DNA of 28,248 nt from a virus: positions 1-28,248 of IMG/VR virus record IMGVR_UViG_3300027840_000007; one strand, 5' to 3'. The notes beneath the pieces are model-generated. The model worked only from the letters and a program-made list of their open reading frames with translations. It had not been told where the DNA came from and made no database searches. The translations under genes and the position numbers were made by a program. Positions 6,380 through 15,200 of the stretch are shown here, in pieces (the stretch's first letter is position 1; every line of letters begins with the position of its first letter).

Positions 6380-7378
6380 ATGTCAATGAAACCAGACTTG
6401 TCAGAGTCAGCCGAGGAGAATGTAACCGAAGTGAATCTGGATGGACCAGACACCGAAGAGACAGAAGTCTCAACTGAAGTCGCCGATGAGGATCTCTTTA
6501 ACGGAGAGCCACTAGACGAGGAGAAAGACGCGAAACTCATGGAAGCGTTCGGAATCGAGCCTGACGAAGAAGAAGAGGTTACTCCTGATAAGGAGTCTGA
6601 GACTGAGGACGAGGAAGACGAGGGGACCGAACCTCTGGAAACAGAGAAGGAATCCGAGGACGAGAAGCCCAAAGAACCAGTAGTAGAACCTGAAAAACCC
6701 GTTGTTGATTATGAGAAGAGATACATCGACTCACAACGCGAGGTTGTCGAAGTATTGCTCCCAGCTAAAAAGGAGCGTGATGATCTCTTGGCAGAGAAGA
6801 CCAAGTGGGATTCGGAGAAGGAAGAGATTCGTGGGATTCTGCGTAGCGACCCTGAACTCCTAAACAAGTTCACGGAAGTGGCAGAGAACTATGTTCCCGT
6901 CCAGAAACCGGTCGCACCTGTGGTGGATCAGACAATTATTGATGAGGCAGTCAAAAAGACTATTGGCGAAGATGGGCTGAAAATGCTCAACGATGCTAAG
7001 GAAAAGACTGAGAAAGAGCGCGGAGACGCAATCGTAGCCTTTGAAGCAGCCCACCCCGGTCTAACCTCAGAAGAGAGAGGAATTCTCGCTACCCAGACAG
7101 CAATCCTAGAAGCTAGTTTGAAGATACCTTTGCATGAAGCTCTTGAGCGATCATTCAAAGCAACATTTCCAGACCGAGCATTTGCCGCCGAAAAAGAGAA
7201 GCTTGAAGAAGCCGCTCGCGTGCGCGCAGCTAAGAGGGACGGTGCTACCGTTACAACTACCGGATCAGCCGGATCTACAGGATCTAAAAAAGTCGCTCCC
7301 GCATTAACAGCTAAGGAACTAAAGCTTGCAAAAGCATTCGGACTGACAGCAGAGGAAGCGGCCGCTCAACAAGATTAA
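6380..7378 (+). CDS. Capsid scaffolding protein
   Basis: Scaffold proteins guide assembly of the prohead and then leave it. The first 115 residues are extremely acidic, dominated by Glu and Asp. Residues about 110-155 look like a charged coiled coil, and the rest is mainly helical and Ala/Glu/Lys-rich. After a Gly/Ser/Thr linker the C-terminus ends in a helix-turn-helix (LTAKELKLAKAFGLTAEEAA), as in scaffolds that bind the capsid protein through a C-terminal helical hook. Its place before the decoration and capsid genes fits. GAAAGGAC lies upstream of the start; an ATG two codons later is also possible. No protease motif is visible. Confidence 0.75.
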   Translation: MSMKPDLSESAEENVTEVNLDGPDTEETEVSTEVADEDLFNGEPLDEEKDAKLMEAFGIEPDEEEEVTPDKESETEDEEDEGTEPLETEKESEDEKPKEPVVEPEKPVVDYEKRYIDSQREVVEVLLPAKKERDDLLAEKTKWDSEKEEIRGILRSDPELLNKFTEVAENYVPVQKPVAPVVDQTIIDEAVKKTIGEDGLKMLNDAKEKTEKERGDAIVAFEAAHPGLTSEERGILATQTAILEASLKIPLHEALERSFKATFPDRAFAAEKEKLEEAARVRAAKRDGATVTTTGSAGSTGSKKVAPALTAKELKLAKAFGLTAEEAAAQQD

Positions 7379-7402
7379 AACATTAAAAAAAGGACTAAAC
7401 TT

Positions 7403-7792
7403 ATGAGAACTATTGGATCTCTAAGCGGAAACTTTGAAGGCGCTCTATATGAGTTCACTGCAGCTGAGACTATCACCAAAGGTGATCTAGTTTCAATCTC
7501 TGGTGGTGAAGTTATATGTGCTGCTGCTACTGAGGTTATCCTCGGAACTGCAGTAAATAGCGCAGCAGATGGCGAACAAGTTCTCGTCAACTGTGACCCA
7601 CTTCAAGTTGTCGTTATGCCAGCAACCGACCTCACTGCCGCTATGGTAGGTGAACACATGGACATTGAGGGAACTACCGGAGCTCAAAAAGCTGACGGAA
7701 GTGACCACAAGACAGCCACAGCCCAGTTAACATTAATTAAATTCATCAGTGCCACAGAAGGTGTTTTCACCATCTTTGAGCGTGTCGTATAA
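7403..7792 (+). CDS. Head decoration/stabilisation-like protein (DUF2190-type), 129 aa
   Basis: The sequence alternates short beta strands with Gly and contains the pattern TKGDLVSISGGEV followed by ILGTAVNSAADGEQVLV. This matches small beta-barrel head proteins of the DUF2190 type, which usually lie directly before the major capsid gene, as here. Such proteins are thought to cap or stabilise the capsid lattice. The start has AAAAGGAC upstream. The gap to the capsid gene is 17 bases, with its own AGAAGGAGA. Family membership is judged by eye. Confidence 0.65.
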   Translation: MRTIGSLSGNFEGALYEFTAAETITKGDLVSISGGEVICAAATEVILGTAVNSAADGEQVLVNCDPLQVVVMPATDLTAAMVGEHMDIEGTTGAQKADGSDHKTATAQLTLIKFISATEGVFTIFERVV

Positions 7793-7809
7793 AGAAGGAG
7801 AACAGATAA

Positions 7810-8715
7810 ATGTCAGCAAATAGACTACAATTCAGTCCTCTTCTCTTTAAGGGCCTTCGTAAGGTTTACGATGATGTCTACAAAGAGTGGGACGAACAAT
7901 ATTCTAAGCTTTTCAATGTGCAAACATCTGAAATGTCTGAGGAAACCGACTACAGCGTAACTGGTTTCAAACTGCTTGATAAGGTCAACGAAAATCAGCC
8001 AGTTAGTTACCAAGATCCACTACCGGGTTACAGCGTAACCTACAAGCATGATACTTTTAAGGGTGGTTTCACCGTTACTAAGGAAATGCTTGATGACGAC
8101 CAATACAATGTAATGAAGAAAAAAGCCGGCGCTCTTGCTAAAGCTGTTCGTAGAACAGTTGAAACAGAAGCTGCTAAAGTCATCAATGGCGCTTTCGGAA
8201 CTACAGTTGTAACAGGTGGCGATGGTAAAGCCCTCATCGCAACTGATCACCCTCGTAAAGATGGTGGAACAGCTCAGTCAAACATGGGAACAGGCAAACT
8301 TACAGAGCCTAACCTTATCGCCGGTATGCTACAAATGCGTAGCCTGCTTGACGACCAAGGTCAGAAGATCATGGTTAAGCCTAACAAACTCGTTACTAGC
8401 CCTACCAAGGAAGCAACTGCTAGAATTCTTCTTGAGTCCGCTCAAAGAACTTCTACAGCTAATAACGACATCAACCCAATCAAGGGTGCTCTAGAACTCG
8501 TAATTTACGAATATATGGACGCAGACAAGCAGGAATATTGGTTCCTTATCGATTCCAGCTTGAATGAGCTCAACTTCTTCTGGAGAGAGAAACCTTCATT
8601 CACTGAAGAGAATTCTTTCGACACAGATGCTCGTAAATACAAGACTCGTTGCCGATTCTCTTGCGGATTCAGCGACTGGCACGGTATCTACGGTTCTAAC
8701 GGAACTACTGCCTAA
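7810..8715 (+). CDS. Major capsid protein (HK97 fold, Mu-like head subunit type)
   Basis: The main shell protein, at 301 aa. The N-terminal region with LFKGLRKVYDDVYKEW and the later ATDHPRKDGGTAQSN segment resemble the Mu gpT-like major head subunit family, which has the HK97 fold. The internal helix region AKAVRRTVETEAAKVINGAF fits the spine helix. Later segments include the LLDDQGQKIMVKPNKLV strand pattern that is typical of this family. There is no long N-terminal delta domain, consistent with the separate scaffold gene. A strong hairpin follows the stop, as expected for a highly expressed message. Confidence 0.85.
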   Translation: MSANRLQFSPLLFKGLRKVYDDVYKEWDEQYSKLFNVQTSEMSEETDYSVTGFKLLDKVNENQPVSYQDPLPGYSVTYKHDTFKGGFTVTKEMLDDDQYNVMKKKAGALAKAVRRTVETEAAKVINGAFGTTVVTGGDGKALIATDHPRKDGGTAQSNMGTGKLTEPNLIAGMLQMRSLLDDQGQKIMVKPNKLVTSPTKEATARILLESAQRTSTANNDINPIKGALELVIYEYMDADKQEYWFLIDSSLNELNFFWREKPSFTEENSFDTDARKYKTRCRFSCGFSDWHGIYGSNGTTA

Positions 8716-8734
8716 TCTTAGGTTGTTAACCCTC

Positions 8735-8754
8735 GGGGCCGGGATATAGGCCCC
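8735..8754 (+). terminator. Hairpin after the major capsid gene
   Basis: GGGGCC (8735-8740) pairs with GGCCCC (8749-8754) around an 8-base loop. Only AGCTTATT follows, with no T run, so it is either a weak terminator or a message-stabilising hairpin at the 3' end of the capsid transcript. The same design recurs after the next gene. Confidence 0.45.
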
Positions 8755-8776
8755 AGCTTATTAAAAAGGAGACAAT

Positions 8777-9277
8777 ATGTCAGAATACAAACAAACAAAC
8801 CTCACCGAGGTTGTCGCTGACAAGCTCACAGTCGCTGGTGTAGATGTCACTGCAGCTATGGCAGAAGTAGCCACTATCAATGGTCTTACTGCATCTGCAG
8901 CTGAACTGAACATGGTAGACGGTCTAGCTACAGCTCCAGTAATCACCGGAGCCGCTGGTGCAGCCAATGTAGCCAACATCACTATCACTACTGGTGTTGC
9001 ACGCCCTCAATTCTTGCTAGTTTGGTTATCAGACTCAGCAGCAGGCGAAGGTCTTACAGCTACTGCAGCTTCCGGAACGGTTCAAGCTAAGACTAACTCA
9101 GGAACAGTTATCAACGCTTTAACAGCTAAGAAGGCTTTACTGGTTCAGACTAAAGCAGACGGAACATTCGTTCTTGAAATCACCGACACCGCTAAGACAC
9201 AGAATAAAGTTTGCGTATCCACTCCTATGGGTGAGTTACCAACTGTATACAGCGTTCTTACAGCTAACTTCGGTTAA
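8777..9277 (+). CDS. Head-fibre or decoration-like protein, 166 aa
   Basis: Residues 36-49 carry GLTASAAELNMVDG, a short helical motif found in head-fibre and tail-fibre proteins, where it forms part of a trimeric stalk. The remainder is rich in Ala, Thr and Val and probably all beta. An ITITTGVARPQFLLVW segment starts the C-terminal domain. The gene is immediately downstream of the capsid gene and is flanked on both sides by similar GC-rich hairpins, so its level is probably set separately. A decorating fibre on the capsid surface is the best guess. Confidence 0.6.
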   Translation: MSEYKQTNLTEVVADKLTVAGVDVTAAMAEVATINGLTASAAELNMVDGLATAPVITGAAGAANVANITITTGVARPQFLLVWLSDSAAGEGLTATAASGTVQAKTNSGTVINALTAKKALLVQTKADGTFVLEITDTAKTQNKVCVSTPMGELPTVYSVLTANFG

Positions 9278-9285
9278 GCCCCTAT

Positions 9286-9305
9286 GGGGGCGGGCAAAAG
9301 CCCCC
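9286..9305 (+). terminator. Hairpin after the head-fibre-like gene
   Basis: GGGGGC (9286-9291) pairs with GCCCCC (9300-9305); a flanking T-A adds a seventh pair. The loop is GGGCAAAA. What follows (AACCTTATT, then AAAAAAGGAG) is nearly the same as after the hairpin at 8735-8754, so the two intergenic spacers look like copies of one module. There is no T run. Confidence 0.45.
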
Positions 9306-9331
9306 AACCTTATTAAAAAAGGAGAATAATT

Positions 9332-9640
9332 ATGGGATGTTACCCTAACACTAATTTCGCAACAAGTGAACGCCCTACATGTGGGCCAACAGATCCAAAT
9401 CTTTATGCTAATAAAGCAGAAACAACCGAAGAGGTTGTATTCCCAGAGGGAATCAAAGACATTGGAGATGGCAAAGTAAAGTGTGTAGTTTGTGATAAAA
9501 CTATGAACGCCTCTAAACTAGGCGTTGCTTCGCATGTTCGTAGCGCAGCTCACAAAACAGCCATTGAAGAAAATGTAGTAGAAACAAAAGAAATAATTGA
9601 GTCGGCAGAAAACGAGGTAATCGATGAGCCAACTGTTTAA
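9332..9640 (+). CDS. Head-region protein with a C2H2 zinc finger, 102 aa
   Basis: Residues 51-74 contain C51-x2-C54-x13-H68-x5-H74, a C2H2 finger whose long His spacing resembles U1/matrin-type fingers. The motif sits between a polar N-terminus (with two further cysteines at 3 and 17) and an acidic C-terminal tail rich in Glu and Val. Starting after AAAGGAGA, it follows the head-fibre-like gene and overlaps the next gene by 17 bases. A DNA- or RNA-binding, or protein-binding, finger in the virion block is uncommon. It could bind packaged DNA, but that is inferred. Confidence 0.7.
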   Translation: MGCYPNTNFATSERPTCGPTDPNLYANKAETTEEVVFPEGIKDIGDGKVKCVVCDKTMNASKLGVASHVRSAAHKTAIEENVVETKEIIESAENEVIDEPTV

Positions 9641-9962
9641 GAAGGACAAATCTAGCGCAGTAGCAACTGCCGGACTTGCTTCCAGAGACTATGAGGCCAA
9701 GACTCTAACAGTAGCTAACGGAGCTACTGACTATAACTGTAAAACTACCGGAGCGATGTTCGCTAATTTAGCCACATCATATTACACAGAGATCAGAACT
9801 AGCCACGCAATCACGGTAAAGATTAATTCTACAGACAATGCCGGGATCGATGTTCTAGCCGCAGATTCACCATATATCATTGACTGGGCTCAGGTCGAAA
9901 ATCTATTCATTAGTAACGCATCAGGAAACGCAGCTACAGTTAAAATCGTAATTGCCGGATAG
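9624..9962 (+). CDS. Small beta-rich virion protein, 112 aa
   Basis: Overlaps the previous gene by 17 bases, with GAGG upstream. After a short Lys/Ser-rich start the protein alternates strands and loops (AKTLTVANGATDY, then HAITVKINSTDNAGIDVL), ending in AATVKIVIAG. This resembles small beta-sandwich structural proteins that decorate capsids or tail parts. No catalytic motif is visible. Its place between the capsid region and the coiled-coil gene suggests a virion component. Confidence 0.65.
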   Translation: MSQLFKKDKSSAVATAGLASRDYEAKTLTVANGATDYNCKTTGAMFANLATSYYTEIRTSHAITVKINSTDNAGIDVLAADSPYIIDWAQVENLFISNASGNAATVKIVIAG

Positions 9963-9970
9963 GAGGACAC

Positions 9971-10828
9971 ATGGCACGACAAAGAAACCGAGAAGAGATA
10001 CAACAAAGTATCGAAGATCTCGCGTATCGTGAGAGCCAGCTGACCCCTATTGTTAAACAATTAGAAGAAGAGAAGGAATTACTAGAGACTGAAGTCGCAA
10101 AGTTTACCGAAACTTCTAAAAATGAAATTAGCAATCTGAAGGCTGATCTTGAAGGATATGCCAGAGAAATAAAAGAGAAGGTAAAAGCCATCTCTACTCT
10201 TGACGCTGATATTAAGTCAGCCAAGAAATCACTCAAAGATATTAACGAAGATATTACAACTCTCGTTAAAGAATCTGATAAACAAAGACAAGTTCTTGAA
10301 GATTTAGACAAGAGCGTAGAGTCCGGCCATGACAAGATCAAGGAACTCAAGGACGAAGTAAAAGCAGTCCTAGAAGAAATTGATATAAAGCAGGTTGTTA
10401 ATGCTGAAGTCATGGTAGAATTAGAAGCCACTTGTTTGAAGAGACAGACTGCTCAAAAAGAACTTGAGTCTGTAATCGCAAAACTAAAAGAGTCTGAGAA
10501 GCAAATGGAGGTCGCTAAGGCCTTTGTAGCCGCTAAAGACTCAGAGCTAGCTCCAAGAGAAGAAAAGCTCGCACAGGGCCTCAGAGAGCTCGAGGACGCA
10601 AAGAAACTCAACGCTGAGGAACTAGATCGGCTGAAGAAGATCCGTGAAGATATTTCTAATCAAGAAGCAGAGCTTTTGATCGCTAAGGACGCCTTCGCAA
10701 TCAAGGAAAAAGAAGTCAACGATCGAGAACAAGCCGTAATCCAAAGAGATGACGACCTAACTATTGCTAAGGCAAAACTTCGAGAGGAAATCAAACGAGC
10801 CAAGCTTGAAGAGATCGGAATAATCTAA
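9971..10828 (+). CDS. Long coiled-coil protein, 285 aa
   Basis: Nearly the whole protein is charged and heptad-like, with Glu, Lys, Leu, Ile and Ala and almost no Gly or Pro. That indicates one or two long coiled coils, broken near residues 140-150 and 190-200. Starts with AGGAGGAC upstream, 8 bases after the previous stop, and its stop overlaps the next start (TAATG). It could be a rod-like virion part such as a fibre stalk, or an assembly chaperone. It is too short and too early in the order to be a normal tape measure. No enzyme motif is seen. Confidence 0.7.
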   Translation: MARQRNREEIQQSIEDLAYRESQLTPIVKQLEEEKELLETEVAKFTETSKNEISNLKADLEGYAREIKEKVKAISTLDADIKSAKKSLKDINEDITTLVKESDKQRQVLEDLDKSVESGHDKIKELKDEVKAVLEEIDIKQVVNAEVMVELEATCLKRQTAQKELESVIAKLKESEKQMEVAKAFVAAKDSELAPREEKLAQGLRELEDAKKLNAEELDRLKKIREDISNQEAELLIAKDAFAIKEKEVNDREQAVIQRDDDLTIAKAKLREEIKRAKLEEIGII

Positions 10829-11328
10829 TGGCAGCAGTATTAAAGACTTATGTCTACACTGGCGCTGGTGGGACCGGAGCTGATAGTGGAGATCAATTAA
10901 GATTCAAAAACGCAGATAATAATACTGACGATATGGTGAATCCAGTTCAGATACCTGACGCTGGAACTAACTACTCATTCAAGAAGACTATCTGCCTTCA
11001 CGCTACAACCGGTCCCTCCGTATCTATCTCGAATGTTAGAGTCTACACCGATGGAAACAATGGATTCGGTAACGGCGTTACTGTATATGCCAAGGCCGTT
11101 TCAAGTTATACACAGGCTACTGACGCATCGCAGATGACTGGTGGAGTAGACTTCTTTACTAAAACTCAGGCTTCTCCATTGACTCTTACAGGGACAATCG
11201 GGGCCGGAGCTACTGGTAGGGGTAGTATCCAATATGTAGAACTTCAGATGGTAGTTCCAGCAGGGGCTACTCCGGGAGATCTAAACGCTATCTTCGAGAA
11301 TCTAACATGGCAATTTGACGAGGCATAA
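10828..11328 (+). CDS. Hypothetical beta-rich virion protein, 166 aa
   Basis: Begins in a TAATG overlap with the coiled-coil gene. The sequence is rich in Gly, Thr, Asn and aromatic residues and alternates short strands with turns (VYTGAGGTGADSGDQLRF, then VSISNVRVYTDGN). It ends in a strand-rich segment with YVELQMVVPAGATPGDL, a pattern common in beta-sandwich proteins of the phage surface. There are no cysteine pairs or catalytic motifs. Probably a structural protein or small adhesin; not recognised further. Confidence 0.65.
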   Translation: MAAVLKTYVYTGAGGTGADSGDQLRFKNADNNTDDMVNPVQIPDAGTNYSFKKTICLHATTGPSVSISNVRVYTDGNNGFGNGVTVYAKAVSSYTQATDASQMTGGVDFFTKTQASPLTLTGTIGAGATGRGSIQYVELQMVVPAGATPGDLNAIFENLTWQFDEA

Positions 11329-11336
11329 GGAGAACA

Positions 11337-11987
11337 ATGTCTGTAGGTAATGCAAAAGTAGGAATATGGAATCCAGAGACTAATGAAGAGGTCATCATTG
11401 AAGATGGCGCTCTTCATGTTAAAGTTATCGGAGGCGGTGGAGGTGGCGGCGGCTATGAGATAGTCGGTATTAAAAATGCTTCAGATATTAGAATAAATCC
11501 AGCTACAGAAGATGCACAAACTACAGGTAATAATACATTAAATGCAATAGCGGATAGACTGACAAACGGAACCCAGAGAACTATGTTAATGGATTCTTCT
11601 GGAATGTATGCTGTGAACCCTGCCACAGAATTTACAGTCCAAGCAGTCGTAGATGCTATCGGAGTCCTAAACGCAGCTGGACTGGCTAAATCTGCTGACT
11701 TTGATAATTTCTGGAGTGACGGAGTAGCAGCAAAGCCAAAAGATCCTCAAGGAAATCACATCAGCCCATCAAGATATGCTCCGATAATGGCAGGACCATT
11801 AGTAGAAGGAAGTTATATGTATATGGCATTTAAGGATAACGGTGCTGCAGGAGGTTACTATATAACTAGGCAACACCTAACTACTACTATTTGGGAATAT
11901 TATTACAGACAAACTTATGATCCATTTGGAGACTTACCAACTCTATGGGCCATAAAAGATACGCTAGAATATGGAGGACCAATTTAA
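11337..11987 (+). CDS. Virion protein with poly-glycine hinge, 216 aa
   Basis: The first 31 residues form a small beta unit (NAKVGIWNPETNEEVIIEDG). Eight consecutive glycines follow at 32-39, then a helical stretch with INPATEDAQTTGNNTLNAIADR, a style often seen in phage tail-associated proteins. The C-terminal third is aromatic and beta-rich (YYITRQHLTTTIWEYYYR). The glycine run looks like a flexible hinge between an attachment domain and an exposed domain. AAGGAG precedes the start, and the stop overlaps the next small gene. Function unknown. Confidence 0.65.
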   Translation: MSVGNAKVGIWNPETNEEVIIEDGALHVKVIGGGGGGGGYEIVGIKNASDIRINPATEDAQTTGNNTLNAIADRLTNGTQRTMLMDSSGMYAVNPATEFTVQAVVDAIGVLNAAGLAKSADFDNFWSDGVAAKPKDPQGNHISPSRYAPIMAGPLVEGSYMYMAFKDNGAAGGYYITRQHLTTTIWEYYYRQTYDPFGDLPTLWAIKDTLEYGGPI

Positions 11988-12115
11988 TGAAACTTATTAA
12001 ATGGAGAAATCTTGAGATATTATGCGAGAACTATACGATTGAGAATGGTTTTGTAACCTTCGCATTCGGTAATTTTGAGATAATGGTCCCGGAGAGTGAG
12101 GTTCACCTTGGCTAA
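11987..12115 (+). CDS. Small protein, 42 aa
   Basis: The ATG overlaps the preceding stop (TAATG) and lies 9 bases after GGAGG. The product has a basic start (MKLIKWRN) and then alternating strands (GFVTFAFGNFEIMVPESEVHL), which could form a small beta hairpin. It overlaps the following TTG-initiated frame by 8 bases. No family is recognised. Support is moderate: a good ribosome site, coupling on both sides and no other use of the space. Confidence 0.5.
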   Translation: MKLIKWRNLEILCENYTIENGFVTFAFGNFEIMVPESEVHLG

Positions 12116-12218
12116 ATTATATTGTGCTAGTTGTGGAAACGATGAAGAAGAGTGCACTTGTAATGATGAGTTGCGGTGTCTTGTTGAAAGAGAAAATTTA
12201 CCAGAGGATAAGCAGTAA
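12108..12218 (+). CDS. Cysteine-rich mini-protein with TTG start, 36 aa
   Basis: Reading from TTG 12108 gives a 36-residue frame ending one base into the next gene's ATG (TAATG). GAGG lies 6 bases before the TTG, an ideal spacing. Cysteines at 6, 9, 16, 18 and 24 give CxxCG followed by CxC, a zinc-knuckle-like spacing, in an acidic protein. A longer ATG start in this frame is not available nearby. The coding case rests on the ribosome site, the tight overlaps and the cysteine pattern. The product may bind metal. Confidence 0.5.
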   Translation: MAKLYCASCGNDEEECTCNDELRCLVERENLPEDKQ

Positions 12219-15200
12219 TGGCAGTAACATATAATACAAAGCGAGCATGGAATACGGGAAACGGATCAGGGGTTCACGCTGCTGGTGTTGGTTATCGTGC
12301 TATTTATACTTATAATCTGACTACATTATCTGCAGATCTTACTACTTCTACCGCTCATGACCTATTCACAAATACTTGTGCCGTAGGAGAAACTTTATAC
12401 TTATTTACATACGCTAAGACCAGAAAGATTTATGTCACAGTTGGAACCCCTCGTAACGGAACGGTTACATTCAAGTGGTATTACTACAAATGGGACGGGA
12501 CTATCCCTCAAACGGGCCGTGGATCTTGGGTAGAGTTTACTCCAACATCAGATGCTTCTGCCGGATTCACTCTCACTGGTGAAAGAGCGATTGAACTACC
12601 TATTGAATCTATGCCGGGAATGAGTTGCACCAACTTTATTCCTTATACAGGTGAAGGTCTTACCTCAGCTCAGGCTACTCAGGGTGCTATGATCAAGTGC
12701 GTAGTTGCTACTTCTTCAGGTGTTACCGAGGGTGGAGCTACTAACGCTGCATGGCAGTGGGACGATAACACCCTTCAGATTGACGGATACGCCTCCGGAA
12801 CTGCTTCTGGATCTTTGATTGGTATTGGCCAGATAGCAAGTATCGCCAGATCAAGTAATGTGGTAACAATTACTACTCAAACTCCTCACGGATTCTCAAA
12901 CGGAGATACTATCCTCGTAGGTGGAACCGTATATACCGGTGCTACTTCCTTCAACGGGCAAACAGTTATAGCATCGGTCCCGACCTCGACTACTCTCACA
13001 TTCGCATCTACTGGTGAGAATGGAACCGGTGTAGCAAATATAGGAACTGTAGTTAATAAGAATGTCACCTCAATATCCAGAACCTCTAATGTGGTTACGG
13101 TTACTACCGCAGCTAATCATTATCTAGCAGTAGGAATGCCTGTTCAGGTAGGAAATATTTCTGCTTTTGTAGCTAACGCCGGAGCTGTTAGAGCCACTAA
13201 TGTAGTTACAATAACTACCACGGACGCACACGGATTCATTACGGGCCAGATAGTGTCTGTCGCTGGTGTGGGATATGCCGGGGCAACTCCATTCACAAAT
13301 GCAACTGCCACAATCACCGTTACTGGTGCGAATACCTTCACCTACGCTCAGACTGGTGAGAATGGAACTTCTACTACTGGTGGAACTGTCGCAGTTACAA
13401 CCGTAACTGGGACATTCTTCGTAGAGTCAGTCCCTTCGGCTACTACTTTTACATACACAAGAATCGGTGAGAATATGACCGCTAATAGAGGTTCAGCTTA
13501 TACGCTAGGAGGTCTTAGAGCCACCGGCGCTTCTTGGACTGTTGGCGCTAGGACTAATAGGTATATCAGAATAACGGGTGGAACTGGTGCTGGACAAATG
13601 AGAAAAATAACTGGTAACGGTGCTGATTCACTCACAGTTAGCTTGCCTTGGACAACTGATCCAGACAATACTTCTACTTACGCAGTATTCCATACATTCC
13701 AAGACATCAAAGACGCTGATACGGCCGGAGGTTGGGGAATCTGCACAAAAGATAGAGCAAACTATACGATCAAGGCTCATATCAGACAGACCACAAATGG
13801 TCATGTCTCCACAGTCAGTGAGAATATCTCAATCGGAACTGAGGATTATGGTTATGAGTGGACTAACGCCGCTGGAACTTACTTCGTCTCTGGTGAGGTT
13901 GATTGGAGGAATCCAGATAGAACTAAGAACGGTTCTGTAATACTTCACTACAACTCAGGTTGTAACTACATGTATATGCAAGGTAACTTCTATCTTTACG
14001 CCGGGTTGGCTCGTATCTTCTACTACCATGGTTGGTATACTCTTGGGACTGATAACTACTATCAGAACTTCATCATTCAGCCATATCAGGGTGTTATCGG
14101 TGGAACTGCTACTTATAAGCGTGCTACTATTCTAAACTTGAACACAGCAGCCGCTACTTACCTATTCACTACTCCGGCATCAGTTTGGGACGATGTATTC
14201 TTCCAGAACTCTATGTTCTCGCTAGACCCGGGCTATCATCCTACGCTTCTAAACTGTGCTACGATCAGAAATGCAGGTTCAAACTGGACATCTCGCTCTG
14301 CTTCTACGGCAGGTCAGATTAAATATGCTGCTCTTACCGCTATCAATACAGTTATCCCGGAAAGAACACTATGGTCAGTAGCACTTACGAACACAAAGCT
14401 AAGGACTGAATCATTCTTCAAATGGACATCGGACTTGAATGTCAAAGACACGGCCGGATCGCTACTGGCAGATGTAAATGTAGAAATCAGAGATGGATTC
14501 GGTAGATTGGCTACTTGGATAGATTCAACTACCACAGTCGCAGCTAATAAACTTGAAGCCATTGATACAACCGGTTCTTGGGGTCAAGCGTATATAGATG
14601 TCGTAGACGGGACCAAAATTACCACTGGTGCTATGATAAAGATCGACTCCGAGGTGATGGCTCAAACTAGGGTTACAAATACTCTTACTCTCACGCGTGC
14701 ACAATGGGATACTCACATAGCGGCTCACAATATGAATGGAGCTACTACTCTTCCTGTTTATCTGTCTACTCCATATTTAACTACAAATTCACTAGGTAAT
14801 ACTCCTCAGCAAACATTGTTAGAGGTTAAAGAGATCTGGTATGGAGTTGATACTCCAGCTCCTTATAATGATGCCGTCCAGAGAGAAATATCCTACAATC
14901 CTTATGTGTTCAAACTCAGAAAATATGGGTATATCTTCCAAACTATCACTAAGGCTATTACTTCTAAAGATATAGGATCGGCAGTTATGGCAACAAATCC
15001 ATTCGTAGTCGCTTCAAGTTCAGCTGCAGCCGCCTATGCCTCTTCAGACCAGATTGAAATACAGGGTAACGACAAACACATCCATGTCGGGGCTGCCTCT
15101 ACAATCCAGCATCTATACGACTACTCACAATACTGGGCTTCTCTAGGTGCTAACATGGCCTATGACGAACCTATCGTCACTACTGACGGTATCAACTTCA

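Noticed and set aside
6214-6672. 152-aa serine-rich frame on the minus strand
   Set aside because: It mirrors the acidic start of the scaffold gene and crosses the structured leader. There is no independent support.
9940-10431. 163-aa frame on the minus strand
   Set aside because: It is the antisense of the coiled-coil gene. Its serine/leucine-rich composition is what Glu/Lys-rich codons give when reversed, and it has no ribosome site.
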